From: SIG607 sp045605385
Lineage (GTDB): Bacteria > Bacillota > Clostridia > Oscillospirales > Acutalibacteraceae
NCBI GenBank assembly: GCA_045605385.1
Contig: JAZUPW010000008.1
Coordinates: 10,698-74,697, forward strand
Direction of reading: 5' to 3'
Length of the DNA: 64,000 nucleotides
The notes beneath the pieces are model-generated. The model saw only the letters and a program-made list of their open reading frames with translations. It was not told where the DNA came from and searched no databases. Both the position numbers and the translations under genes were made by a program. The first letter of the stretch is position 1; each line of letters starts with the position of its first letter. Shown here piece by piece: positions 15,861 to 24,073 of the stretch.

Positions 15861-17717
15861 ATGCCTTTTTTGCCTATTACAAAACAAGAAATGACAGCGC
15901 TTGGTTGGGAACAGCCAGACTTTGTTATAGTAACGGGGGACGCTTACGTTGATCACCCCTCTTTCGGTACTGCAATAATTTCGCGCGTACTGGAACACAA
16001 CGGCTATAAAGTGGCTATAATTCCACAGCCCACAAACGATAACGATTATATGCGTTTCGGTGCGCCAAGACTTGCTTTTTTGGTAAACAGCGGAAATATT
16101 GATTCTATGGTAGCCCACTATACCGCCGCAAAAAAGAAACGCAGCGATGACGCCTATACCCCAGGCGGTAAAGCAGGAAAAAGACCTGACCGCGCCGTTA
16201 TTGTTTACAGTAAGACATTACGCCGTATTTTTGGCAGTATTCCCGTGTTAATAGGCGGTATTGAGGCTTCGCTTCGCCGTTTTGCCCATTACGATTATTG
16301 GGATGATACCGTTCGCCCTTCAATTCTTATTGATTCAACTGCCGATTTACTTATGTACGGTATGGGTGAAAAACATATTGTTGAAATTGCAAACCGCTTA
16401 AATAACGGTGAAGAAATTTCTTCTTTAACCGATATTAAGGGTACTTGTTACTGCGTTTCAACCAAGGACTACACACCTGTTTCGGCAAAAGAATGTCCTT
16501 CGTTTGAAAACGTAAGCGAAAAAACCGAAAAGGGTTACATAGCTTATGCTAAGGCAACTAAAATTCAGCAAACCGAACACGATGCTGTAAGAGGCAGACT
16601 TGTAATTCAGCGTCACGGGTCAAAAATAGTTGTTCAGAATCCGCCTATGCCACCTTTAACTCAAGAAGAAATGGACGAGGTGTATTCTTTGCCCTTTATG
16701 CGGAATTACCACCCGTCGTATGAAGCGTTGGGCGGTGTTCCGGGTATTGAAGAGGTTAAGTTTTCAATAATTCACAACCGCGGTTGTTTCGGCGCCTGTA
16801 ACTTCTGCGCCCTTGCATATCACCAAGGAAGAATGATTTCTTGCCGAAGTCATAATTCTGTTATAGAAGAAGCCAAAAAAATTACCGAAATGCCCGATTT
16901 TAAGGGGTATATTCACGACGTTGGCGGACCTACCGCAAACTTCCGCGCACCTTCTTGCAAAGGACAGTTAAAAAATGGTTTATGCGCCGACAAAAAATGC
17001 CTTGCGCCAAGCGTTTGCCCCGCAATTGATGCCGACCATTCAGATTATCTTGCGCTTCTTAGAAAGCTTAGAAAATTGCCTAAAATAAAAAAAGTATTCA
17101 TCCGTTCAGGCATACGCTTCGATTATCTTATTGCCGATAAGGATGAAGAATTTTTCGCTGAACTTGTTGAGCACCACGTAAGCGGACAGTTAAAGGTTGC
17201 ACCTGAGCATTGTTCAGACAACGTATTAAAATATATGGGAAAACCGCCCGTTGCAACCTATAATAAGTTTAAAAAACGGTTTTACGAACTAAGCGAAAAG
17301 GCGGGCAAAAAGCAGTTTTTGGTGCCGTATCTTATGTCTTCGCATCCGGGAAGCACAATAAACGATGCAATTGAACTTGCGCTGTTTTTAAAGAAAGAGG
17401 GACTTCACCCCGAACAGGTTCAGGATTTTTATCCCACACCGGGTACGGTTTCAACCTGTATGTTCTATACTTCACTTGACCCACTTACAATGCAAGAGGT
17501 ATACGTTCCGAGAACACCAAAGGAAAAAGCCGAACAAAGGGCGCTTTTGCAGTATTACAAACCCGAAAACAAAGCGCTTGTTATTTCTGCTTTAAAAAAA
17601 GCAAAACGCTTTGACCTTATAGGAACGGACAAAAACTGTCTTGTCGCCCCCGATAAGCCAATGCAAAACAAAACAAATAACCATTATAATAAAAACAAAA
17701 TAAAAAAACGAAGATAA
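15861..17717 (+). CDS. YgiQ-family radical SAM protein
   Basis: 618 residues. The radical SAM cluster motif is NRGCFGACNFC in mid-protein (about residue 315), with the YgiQ-specific N-terminal domain (FVIVTGDAYVDHPSFGTAII) before it and a Lys-rich tail. Cys-rich CKGQLKNGLC and CAPSVCP-type segments follow. YgiQ is widely conserved and of unknown function. 23 bp after the SGNH gene with site CTGGAG; probably read-through from the same promoter. Confidence 0.92.
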   Translation: MPFLPITKQEMTALGWEQPDFVIVTGDAYVDHPSFGTAIISRVLEHNGYKVAIIPQPTNDNDYMRFGAPRLAFLVNSGNIDSMVAHYTAAKKKRSDDAYTPGGKAGKRPDRAVIVYSKTLRRIFGSIPVLIGGIEASLRRFAHYDYWDDTVRPSILIDSTADLLMYGMGEKHIVEIANRLNNGEEISSLTDIKGTCYCVSTKDYTPVSAKECPSFENVSEKTEKGYIAYAKATKIQQTEHDAVRGRLVIQRHGSKIVVQNPPMPPLTQEEMDEVYSLPFMRNYHPSYEALGGVPGIEEVKFSIIHNRGCFGACNFCALAYHQGRMISCRSHNSVIEEAKKITEMPDFKGYIHDVGGPTANFRAPSCKGQLKNGLCADKKCLAPSVCPAIDADHSDYLALLRKLRKLPKIKKVFIRSGIRFDYLIADKDEEFFAELVEHHVSGQLKVAPEHCSDNVLKYMGKPPVATYNKFKKRFYELSEKAGKKQFLVPYLMSSHPGSTINDAIELALFLKKEGLHPEQVQDFYPTPGTVSTCMFYTSLDPLTMQEVYVPRTPKEKAEQRALLQYYKPENKALVISALKKAKRFDLIGTDKNCLVAPDKPMQNKTNNHYNKNKIKKRR

Positions 17718-17720
17718 CTA

Positions 17721-17758
17721 AAAACAGTCTTGACACATGTCAAGACTGTTTTTTCTAT
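17721..17758. terminator. Bidirectional terminator
   Basis: A 15-bp perfect inverted repeat beginning AAAACAGTCTTGACA (17721-17735 with 17738-17752) with A- and T-runs, between ygiQ and a convergent gene. Confidence 0.9.
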
Positions 17759-18729
17759 TTAACCGTAATCTGTTCTTTGGCAAGAATTGAAGTAACAAAA
17801 CCGTCCTTCAATTCTTTCAACTCATCAAACGAATAATTTCCTGCCTGATATGTTTTTGAAAACTCGTTTTCAAGCATCTCTGAATATAAGAAGCTGTTAA
17901 ATGTGTTCTCTTTATACTGTTCTTCTGTAAATCCAAGCTCTTCTAACACATCCTCATAAATACCAAACATATTAAGAAACTGAATATGCTCCTGCATCTT
18001 AACCTCGGCTTTTTCATTTATTTGCTCAAGCGTTGCTTTATCCAATGATTTTGTACATAACTTTCCTGCAGCCGCATATTGTCTTGCTTGTTCACTAGAC
18101 AGTGTATTTGCTTCAATGTATTTGTACTTAGAAACACTGTCAGTTATTCTTTCGGCTGTTATATTCATATCCAAATTGTAAATAAGACCAAATATTTCAG
18201 TATCTTTAAAGTACATAGGCTCACCATATACTATTGCAGAAGAATGACTGGTGTTGAATTCTGAAAATGCATTACTCATTTTTAATGAAAAGCTGTTGTA
18301 AACGTGTTTTGGAACACCGTAAAAGCTTTGCCCTGAATCCAGACTGTAAATAATACCCCAATCAAACTCATAAATAATTTTTTCTTGTTCTTTATATTCA
18401 CTTATAAGCTCTGCAAAATTGATTTTTAATTTATCGCGATAATATTCTGAATGGCCTTCCATAGATATGTGTACGACGCTTTGCTCATTACAAAGTGCTG
18501 TAAGATAAGTGCGTAGCTCCGGAAAACCTCTCGAGCTAAGACTAACATTTATTGTGTCACCAAAAGAAGTAACAATTTCTTTTTCGCTATTATTATTTAT
18601 GCCTTCATGATAGAATGCATAAAAGACTTTAAATATTTGTATACAGCTATAAACTACAATCAAAAACACTGTTATAAGTAATATTTTATAAAGCAGCATA
18701 TTGTTGTGTTTGCACTTAATTTTATGCAT
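17755..18729 (-). CDS. Single-pass membrane protein of unknown function
   Basis: 324 residues from the ATG at 18729 (site GAGAGTG; the longer open frame has no site). One transmembrane helix (about residues 11-34, MLLYKILLITVFLIVVYSCI) leaves a large extracytoplasmic domain with no family I recognise; its C-terminal half is helical and Glu-rich (KAEVKMQEHIQFLN, LGFTEEQYKEN). A 38-codon ORF overlaps its start by 8 bp, and both follow a promoter that is duplicated near 62.5 kb. Codon choice looks less biased than in flanking genes, which could mean later acquisition. A response to envelope stress is possible given the promoter, but this is a guess. Confidence 0.7.
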   Translation of the reverse strand: MHKIKCKHNNMLLYKILLITVFLIVVYSCIQIFKVFYAFYHEGINNNSEKEIVTSFGDTINVSLSSRGFPELRTYLTALCNEQSVVHISMEGHSEYYRDKLKINFAELISEYKEQEKIIYEFDWGIIYSLDSGQSFYGVPKHVYNSFSLKMSNAFSEFNTSHSSAIVYGEPMYFKDTEIFGLIYNLDMNITAERITDSVSKYKYIEANTLSSEQARQYAAAGKLCTKSLDKATLEQINEKAEVKMQEHIQFLNMFGIYEDVLEELGFTEEQYKENTFNSFLYSEMLENEFSKTYQAGNYSFDELKELKDGFVTSILAKEQITVK

Positions 18730-18838
18730 TTTCACTCTCTTTTCTTTCAAATATATAATCCGTAAATGCCTGACATATAGCATCATACTGAATCAAAGAA
18801 ACATTTAGAGTTTCATCGGATTCACCGCCATTCTTCAT
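18722..18838 (-). CDS. Small ORF of 38 codons upstream of the membrane protein
   Basis: It reads MKNGGESDETLNVSLIQYDA at the N-terminus and continues with ICQAFTDYIFERKESENA. The stop overlaps the start of the next gene (ATGCATAA), a classic translational coupling. Its ATG lies only about 5 bases after the predicted transcription start and has no ribosome site, so it would be translated leaderless or start elsewhere. The sequence is amphipathic and helical at the end. No family recognised. Confidence 0.45.
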   Translation of the reverse strand: MKNGGESDETLNVSLIQYDAICQAFTDYIFERKESENA

Positions 18839-18849
18839 TTTCTAATTAA

Positions 18850-18905
18850 ATTTTACCATATTATGTAAACCTTGTCAAGTTACAGGTTTATTACAATATT
18901 ATTAC
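18850..18905 (-). promoter_or_regulatory. Promoter module with three 11-bp-spaced repeats (copy 1)
   Basis: On the minus strand: GTAAT (18905-18901), GTAAT (18894-18890), GTAAC (18883-18879), each 11 bp apart, then TTGACA (18878-18873), 17 bp, TAAAAT (18855-18850) with a TGG extension. The layout fits an OmpR/PhoB-type response regulator binding next to the -35 box. A near-identical module lies at 62452-62507. Confidence 0.7.
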
Positions 18906-18916
18906 AAAGATGTAAT

Positions 18917-18946
18917 AAAGCGATTGACCGCACGGTCAATCGCTTT
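18917..18946 (-). terminator. Terminator of the alpha/beta hydrolase
   Basis: A 13-bp perfect stem (AAAGCGATTGACC with GGTCAATCGCTTT) that overlaps the stop codon of the minus-strand hydrolase gene; the minus-strand tail is TTTATTA. Confidence 0.75.
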
Positions 18947-19892
18947 TCTTTACTTCTGTCTTTAGTCCGTTATTGCTGAAAAAATCCGCCACTTCTTTTA
19001 AATAGCCTTGCTTGTCTAAAAGATAACTCAGTCCGTGGTCGGCGCCCTTTACGGAAACTATTTGCTTTGCGCTGTTACACGCATTGTACAAACGCTTACT
19101 CATTTCACAAGGCACAAAGCCGTCATCTTCGCCGTGGAAGAAAATTATTGGCAGTTTACACTGTTTTATTGCTTCTATCGGTGGGTTTTCTTCTAAATTA
19201 AAACCTCCGAAAACTTTTGCGCCAAGTTTTACAAACGGATACATAATCTTTGGCGGCAATTTCATTTCCTTTATGGTTTTAATTATCATTTCTTTAGCCG
19301 AAGTATATCCGCAATCGGCAAGTATGCCAACAACCTGTTCAGGCAACTTTTTGTTTGAAGCCATCATTACTGTAGCAGCGCCCATAGAAATTCCGCAAAG
19401 AATAAGTTTTATATCTTCCCCAAAAGTCTTAACAGCGTGTTCTGCCCATAATATAGCGTCATAACTTTCATTAACACCAAACGAAATTACCCTTCCCTCG
19501 CTTTTACCTGCGCCGCGTTGGTCAACAACCAATACGCTTCTGCCAAGCGAAAAACAACGCTGAACACCGCCGCAAAGGTCTCTTTCGGCACTGCCGCGAT
19601 ACCCGTGAAACATTATTTCAATTGGTGCGCCCTTCTTATATTCATAAAATTTTGCATGAAGTTTTAGTCCGTCCAGCGAAGTTATGTACATATCTTTATA
19701 GGGTATTTTCTTTACCTCTTTCATAAAGTTAAGCATTTCTTCCCTGTAAGGCTTATACTCTTTTCCGGGCGGGATATCGAATTCCTTTATCTGCTTTTGT
19801 TTTTTGGTCACAAAAAAAGCCATACGAAAACAAATATACACAGTAGCAAAAACAATAACAAATAAAACTGCAATTATTATAAAAATTCCCAT
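18936..19892 (-). CDS. Membrane-anchored alpha/beta hydrolase
   Basis: 318 residues. An N-terminal helix (about 2-25) anchors a hydrolase domain with FHGYRGSAERD (oxyanion region), CGISMGAAT (nucleophile Ser), HGEDDGFV (acid) and GADHGLS (base His). It resembles the YqkD/BAAT-like group of Firmicutes membrane hydrolases. Site GAGGAG. Monocistronic, between two terminators or divergent promoters. Physiological substrate unknown; a lipid or peptide ester is likely. Confidence 0.85.
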   Translation of the reverse strand: MGIFIIIAVLFVIVFATVYICFRMAFFVTKKQKQIKEFDIPPGKEYKPYREEMLNFMKEVKKIPYKDMYITSLDGLKLHAKFYEYKKGAPIEIMFHGYRGSAERDLCGGVQRCFSLGRSVLVVDQRGAGKSEGRVISFGVNESYDAILWAEHAVKTFGEDIKLILCGISMGAATVMMASNKKLPEQVVGILADCGYTSAKEMIIKTIKEMKLPPKIMYPFVKLGAKVFGGFNLEENPPIEAIKQCKLPIIFFHGEDDGFVPCEMSKRLYNACNSAKQIVSVKGADHGLSYLLDKQGYLKEVADFFSNNGLKTEVKKSD

Positions 19893-20002
19893 AACGTTCT
19901 CCTCTTTTATAGAACTTTATTGTACCACTTTTTTACATAAAAATCAAATTTCTTGCTTTTTGAGCAGTTTTAATATAAACTGTATCTTGAGGAGAGATGA
20001 AA

Positions 20003-21280
20003 ATGGATGTGAATTATAAAAATCAAAAGCGTTATAAAACGGCAAAGTATCCTATTCGCCAACCGCTTATTATAGTATGGCTTATATGGTTGCTTTCTAA
20101 AATTATGCTTATAGGCAAAAAATACAAAGTTGAAAAAATAAATATGGAAGGTCTTAAACCGCCTTATTTTTTACTTAGCAACCACATGTATTTTATAGAT
20201 TTTGAACTTTGCGCCATGGGTACCTTTCCCCACCGCGTAAACAACGTTGTAAGTATAGACGGCTATTACCGACGCCCTTGGCTTATGGAACTTATAGGCG
20301 CTATTTGTACCCGTAAGTTCACAATGGATTTACACCTTATTAAATCTATTAATAAAGTGCTTAAGCGCGGTGATATTCTTTCTATGTACCCCGAAGCAAG
20401 GTATTCTCCCTGCGGTACAACTTCGTATATGCCGGGCTCCCTTGGCAAACTTATTAAAATGAATAAAGTGCCGGTTGTTGCCGTTGTTCACCACGGAAAC
20501 TATTTACACTCGCCCTTCTGGAACTATAGAAACAAAAGAAAAGTTCCGCTTTACACCACAATGACACAGATTTTAACGGCAGAACAGGTTAAGGCTATGT
20601 CTGCCGATGAAATAAACGAGGCTGTAAAACAGGCGCTTACTTACAATGATTACCGTTACCAAAAGGAAAACGGAATTCTTATAACCGAACCTTTCAGAGC
20701 CGAAGGTATGCATAAAATTCTTTACCAGTGCCCCGCTTGTAAAAAAGAATCCAAAATGGCTTCAAAGGGTAGTGAAATTTATTGTGAACACTGCGGTAAG
20801 CGTTGGAACTTAAACGAAGACGGAACTCTTAGCGCATTAAACGGCGAAACCGAATTTACCCACGTGCCCGATTGGTTCAACTGGGAGCGTGAACAGGTAC
20901 GTAAACAGGTGCGAAGCGGCGAATATAATTTCTGCGATGACGTTGAAGTTTATTCTATGCCCCGTTGTTGGAAATTTGAAAAGTTAGGCAACGCAAAAAT
21001 CACCCACGATACCGAAAACGGTTTTGTGCTAAGCGGTAATTATCGCGGTAAGGATTACAGAATTCAGCGAAAACCGCTTGATAACAACAGCCTTCATATT
21101 GAATATGACTACTGTTATTTAAAACCGCTTGACTGTTTCGATATTTCCACCGATAACGATTCTTTCTACTGCTACCCAAAAAAGCAGAACGTAGTAACAA
21201 AGTTAGGATTTGCTACCGAAGAAATATATTTAATGCACCGTGAACAGGCAAAAAACACCATAAATAAAAACTCCTACTAA
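20003..21280 (+). CDS. PlsC-like acyltransferase with zinc ribbon and C-terminal extension
   Basis: 425 residues from the ATG at 20003; an ATG at 19997 is too close to the AGGAG site. The acyltransferase motifs are NHMYFID (HX4D) and YPEARYS (the EGTR-like motif III); the domain covers about 15-225. A four-cysteine zinc ribbon (CPACKKES and CEHCGKRW) follows at about 240-270, then a beta-rich domain of 150 residues. By family it acylates a glycerophosphate or lyso-phospholipid at the membrane. The ribbon and tail are not part of standard PlsC. Confidence 0.8.
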   Translation: MDVNYKNQKRYKTAKYPIRQPLIIVWLIWLLSKIMLIGKKYKVEKINMEGLKPPYFLLSNHMYFIDFELCAMGTFPHRVNNVVSIDGYYRRPWLMELIGAICTRKFTMDLHLIKSINKVLKRGDILSMYPEARYSPCGTTSYMPGSLGKLIKMNKVPVVAVVHHGNYLHSPFWNYRNKRKVPLYTTMTQILTAEQVKAMSADEINEAVKQALTYNDYRYQKENGILITEPFRAEGMHKILYQCPACKKESKMASKGSEIYCEHCGKRWNLNEDGTLSALNGETEFTHVPDWFNWEREQVRKQVRSGEYNFCDDVEVYSMPRCWKFEKLGNAKITHDTENGFVLSGNYRGKDYRIQRKPLDNNSLHIEYDYCYLKPLDCFDISTDNDSFYCYPKKQNVVTKLGFATEEIYLMHREQAKNTINKNSY

Positions 21281-21300
21281 AAATAGGAGTTTTTATTTTT
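21266..21300 (+). terminator. Terminator overlapping the acyltransferase stop codon
   Basis: An 11-bp perfect stem AAAAACTCCTA with TAGGAGTTTTT, followed by ATTTTT. Confidence 0.9.
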
Positions 21301-21316
21301 ATATAAAATATATGGA

Positions 21317-21345
21317 TTGAATTTTAGGAATTTAAGGTGTATACT
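21317..21345 (+). promoter_or_regulatory. Promoter of the XRE-kinase/murQ operon
   Basis: TTGAAT (21317-21322), 17 bp, TATACT (21340-21345), 19 bp before the ATG. Confidence 0.7.
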
Positions 21346-21364
21346 GTTTTTGGAAGTGATAATA

Positions 21365-22471
21365 ATGAACGAAAGAAAAATATGCTTTGGTGAAAATCTT
21401 AAAAACTTAAGAAAAAAGGCGCACATTACACGCGCAGCTCTGGCAGAACAAATATCATACAGCGAAAAATCCATTGAAAAATGGGAAATGGGAAGCAGCA
21501 TTCCTCCCGTTGCAAGTATTTGCAGAATTGCCGATATTTTCGCAGTAAGCATTGACAGTTTGCTTTTTATGCAAAACAGTGAAATAAACTATCTGCTTGG
21601 AATTGACGGCGGCGGTACAAAAACCGAAATGCTGTTGTGCGATATAAACGGAAATGAGTTAAACAGGCTCACCCTTGAAGGTTGTAACCCCGTTGATATA
21701 GGTATAGAAAGATGTAAAAGTATTTTAAGCGAAGGTATAAGGAAAATCTGTAACGATATAAACGTTGCAGAAGTTTCAACTTTTGCAGGTCTTGCAGGGG
21801 GTATAAGCGGTGATAACCAAAAGAAGATAAACAAATTTTTATCTTCTTTTGGCTTCGGTGCTTTTGCCAACGGAAGTGATACCGAAAACGCACTTGAATG
21901 CGCTTTAAAGGGGGACGACGGTATTGCTGTAATTATGGGCACGGGAATAATTGCCTTTGCACAGAAAAGCGGAGAACGAAAACGCATAGGCGGATGGGGA
22001 TATTTAATAGATAAAGGCGGCAGCGGTTATAACTTAGGTGCCGATGCTCTTGACTGTGCCTTTAAATATATTGATTCGCGAAACGGAAGTAAAGTAATAA
22101 AAGAACTTCTTGAAAAAGAAACAGGAAAACCCTTGTCTGCTTGTGTACCCGCCATTCATTCGGGCGGTAAAAGATATATTGCTTCTTTTGCAAAGGTGGT
22201 TTTTGAAGCCTATGAACAAAATGATATGTTTGCTAAAAACATTATAGACCGCAATATAAAAGAGGTTTGTGAAATTATAAAAGCAGGTCTTGCCTTTACA
22301 AATAACTGTAAAAAAGTTGTTATTTGTGGAGGTCTTGCAAACAAAGGCGATATATTATTACCTTTTTTTAATAAATATTTAAACGATGATGTTTTAATTG
22401 AGTTTTTTAATAAACCAATGGTAAACGGCGCAGTGGCAATTGCAAAAAAGGAGATAAAAGAAAATGCTTAA
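21365..22471 (+). CDS. XRE helix-turn-helix fused to BadF-type N-acetylhexosamine kinase
   Basis: 368 residues from the ATG at 21365 (site GGAAGTGAT). An XRE-type helix-turn-helix occupies residues about 5-62 (LRKKAHITRAALAEQISYSE), followed directly by an ASKHA kinase domain of the BadF/GlcNAc-kinase type: LLGIDGGGTKTEMLLCD (phosphate 1), GLAGGISGD, IMGTGIIAF and GGWGYLIDKGGSGYNLGADA. The next gene is murQ, overlapping by 8 bp, so the kinase probably phosphorylates MurNAc or GlcNAc from cell-wall recycling. The fusion suggests that sugar binding directly controls DNA binding, or that the enzyme autoregulates its operon. Confidence 0.85.
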   Translation: MNERKICFGENLKNLRKKAHITRAALAEQISYSEKSIEKWEMGSSIPPVASICRIADIFAVSIDSLLFMQNSEINYLLGIDGGGTKTEMLLCDINGNELNRLTLEGCNPVDIGIERCKSILSEGIRKICNDINVAEVSTFAGLAGGISGDNQKKINKFLSSFGFGAFANGSDTENALECALKGDDGIAVIMGTGIIAFAQKSGERKRIGGWGYLIDKGGSGYNLGADALDCAFKYIDSRNGSKVIKELLEKETGKPLSACVPAIHSGGKRYIASFAKVVFEAYEQNDMFAKNIIDRNIKEVCEIIKAGLAFTNNCKKVVICGGLANKGDILLPFFNKYLNDDVLIEFFNKPMVNGAVAIAKKEIKENA

Positions 22472-23264
22472 AACCGAAATGAGAAATGAAAACACATACG
22501 ATATAGGAACAAAAAATACTATAGACGTATTGAAAATTATGAACAAAGAAAACCAAAACGTTATAACCGCCATAGAAAACGCTTTAACGGATATTGCAAA
22601 GGCTTGCGATATGGTTACGCAAACCATAAAAAACGGCGGAAGAGTTTTTTATATAGGCGCAGGTACTTCGGGAAGATTAGGGGTTTGCGATGCCGCAGAA
22701 TGTCCCCCAACCTTTGGCGTGCCGCAGGACCTTTTTAACGGCATAATTGCCGGAGGAATGGACTGTATGTTCAAGGCTGCCGAAGACGCTGAGGACAGTG
22801 CCGCCCTTTGTGTAAACGATTTAAAAGCGCACAACTTTAGCGAAAACGACATTGTAATAGGCATTTCTGCTTCTGGAAGCGCCGAATATGTTGTAAGCGG
22901 TATTCTTTACGCCAAAAGCATTAATGCAAAAACCGTTTCTGTTTCCAATAATCCCGACACCTATTTAGGCGATAAAGCCGACGTTAATATATGCGCCGAT
23001 ACAGGCCCTGAAGTTATAACGGGTTCTACACGAATGAAAGCGGGTACGGCACAGAAAATTATTCTTAATATGATATCTACCACCGCTATGATAAAATGCG
23101 GTTACGTTTATGAAAATCTTATGATAAACCTAAAACCCACCAATAAAAAGTTAAAAGCCCGTATGGTGGGAATTGTTAAAGAAATACTTAAATGCGATAC
23201 TACTACCGCCGAGCAAAAATTGGAAGAAAACAGCTGGAACATAAAGATGGCTGTTGAAAATTAA
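22464..23264 (+). CDS. murQ: N-acetylmuramic acid 6-phosphate etherase
   Basis: 266 residues. It cleaves the lactyl ether of MurNAc-6-phosphate to give GlcNAc-6-phosphate and D-lactate in the cytoplasm. The SIS domain signature YIGAGTSGRLGVCDAAECPPTFG contains the catalytic Glu of family members, and AEDAEDS the second. IGISASGSAEYV and GSTRMKAGTAQK are also canonical. The family is usually about 300 residues; the C-terminal helical segment is missing here while the catalytic core is intact. It overlaps the kinase gene by 8 bp. Confidence 0.95.
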   Translation: MLKTEMRNENTYDIGTKNTIDVLKIMNKENQNVITAIENALTDIAKACDMVTQTIKNGGRVFYIGAGTSGRLGVCDAAECPPTFGVPQDLFNGIIAGGMDCMFKAAEDAEDSAALCVNDLKAHNFSENDIVIGISASGSAEYVVSGILYAKSINAKTVSVSNNPDTYLGDKADVNICADTGPEVITGSTRMKAGTAQKIILNMISTTAMIKCGYVYENLMINLKPTNKKLKARMVGIVKEILKCDTTTAEQKLEENSWNIKMAVEN

Positions 23265-23281
23265 CTTTTTAAATATTTTTA

Positions 23282-23310
23282 TAGACTTTTTATTGTTTGT
23301 GTGCTATAAT
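23282..23310 (+). promoter_or_regulatory. Promoter of the lipoprotein gene
   Basis: TAGACT (23282-23287), 17 bp, TATAAT (23305-23310) with a TGC extension. Confidence 0.7.
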
Positions 23311-23343
23311 GCGGAAGTAAATAAAAGTAAAGGAGAAAAAAAT

Positions 23344-23934
23344 GTGAAGCGTATTCTATCTTTTGTTTTAGTTCTGCTTGTTATTTTTAGTTTTGCCGCT
23401 TGTAAAGGAAAAGAAGTCGGTACTCCCATTTCGGTTGAAGAACTTCCAAAAGTGGCTTTTTCAGACTTGTTTGTATATGCACTTGATCCCGATGATTGGC
23501 ATTCTTCATTCACTTTAAGAAAAGACGGCAGTTTCAGAGGTAAATACTTCACCGAAAAGAAAGACTCAACGGGTGAGGGTTACCCAAACGGCACTGTTTA
23601 TTACTGTGATTACTACGGTTACTTTACCGATTTTAAAAAACTTAACGATTATTCCTATTCAATGCACTTAGATAAAGTTAATACACAAGATTATATAGGT
23701 AAAGAAACTATAGAAAATGGCGTAAGAAGAATAGTTACTTACCCTTACGGAATAGAATCGGGTGAAGAGTTTATTCTTTACACTCCCGAAACTCCCGTTA
23801 ACAAAGTTAGTTCCAAAGCGCTTGTTTGGTGGCCCGATTTTAAAGAGCATCAGACTTCGCCAAAAGAAAAACTTGGCTGCTATGCAATTGTTAACGTAAA
23901 GACAAACGAAGCTTTTTTTGTACTTGACAAGTAA
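23344..23934 (+). CDS. Lipoprotein of unknown function (GTG start)
   Basis: 196 residues. The start is GTG at 23344: AAAGGAG lies 8 bases before it and the overlapping ATG is followed at once by TGA. The signal peptide ends at a lipobox FAAC (about residues 16-19). The mature domain is aromatic-rich and beta-like (YYCDYYGYFTDFKKL), with no family I can name. It has its own promoter and terminator. Likely exposed on the outer face of the membrane. Confidence 0.75.
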   Translation: MKRILSFVLVLLVIFSFAACKGKEVGTPISVEELPKVAFSDLFVYALDPDDWHSSFTLRKDGSFRGKYFTEKKDSTGEGYPNGTVYYCDYYGYFTDFKKLNDYSYSMHLDKVNTQDYIGKETIENGVRRIVTYPYGIESGEEFILYTPETPVNKVSSKALVWWPDFKEHQTSPKEKLGCYAIVNVKTNEAFFVLDK

Positions 23935-23999
23935 AAATAATGGATAATTTGTACAGCACTTAATTTGACGACAAATTCCGCATACTGCATTGACTATTT

Positions 24000-24040
24000 A
24001 CTCAATAGCAAGGAACTTGCCCTGCTATTGAGTATTTTTA
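24000..24040 (+). terminator. Terminator before the antiporter gene
   Basis: An 11-bp perfect stem ACTCAATAGCA with TGCTATTGAGT, 12-nt loop, tail ATTTTTATG. Confidence 0.85.
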
Positions 24041-24073
24041 TGTTTATAATTCATTTTCAAGGAAGTATTATTT

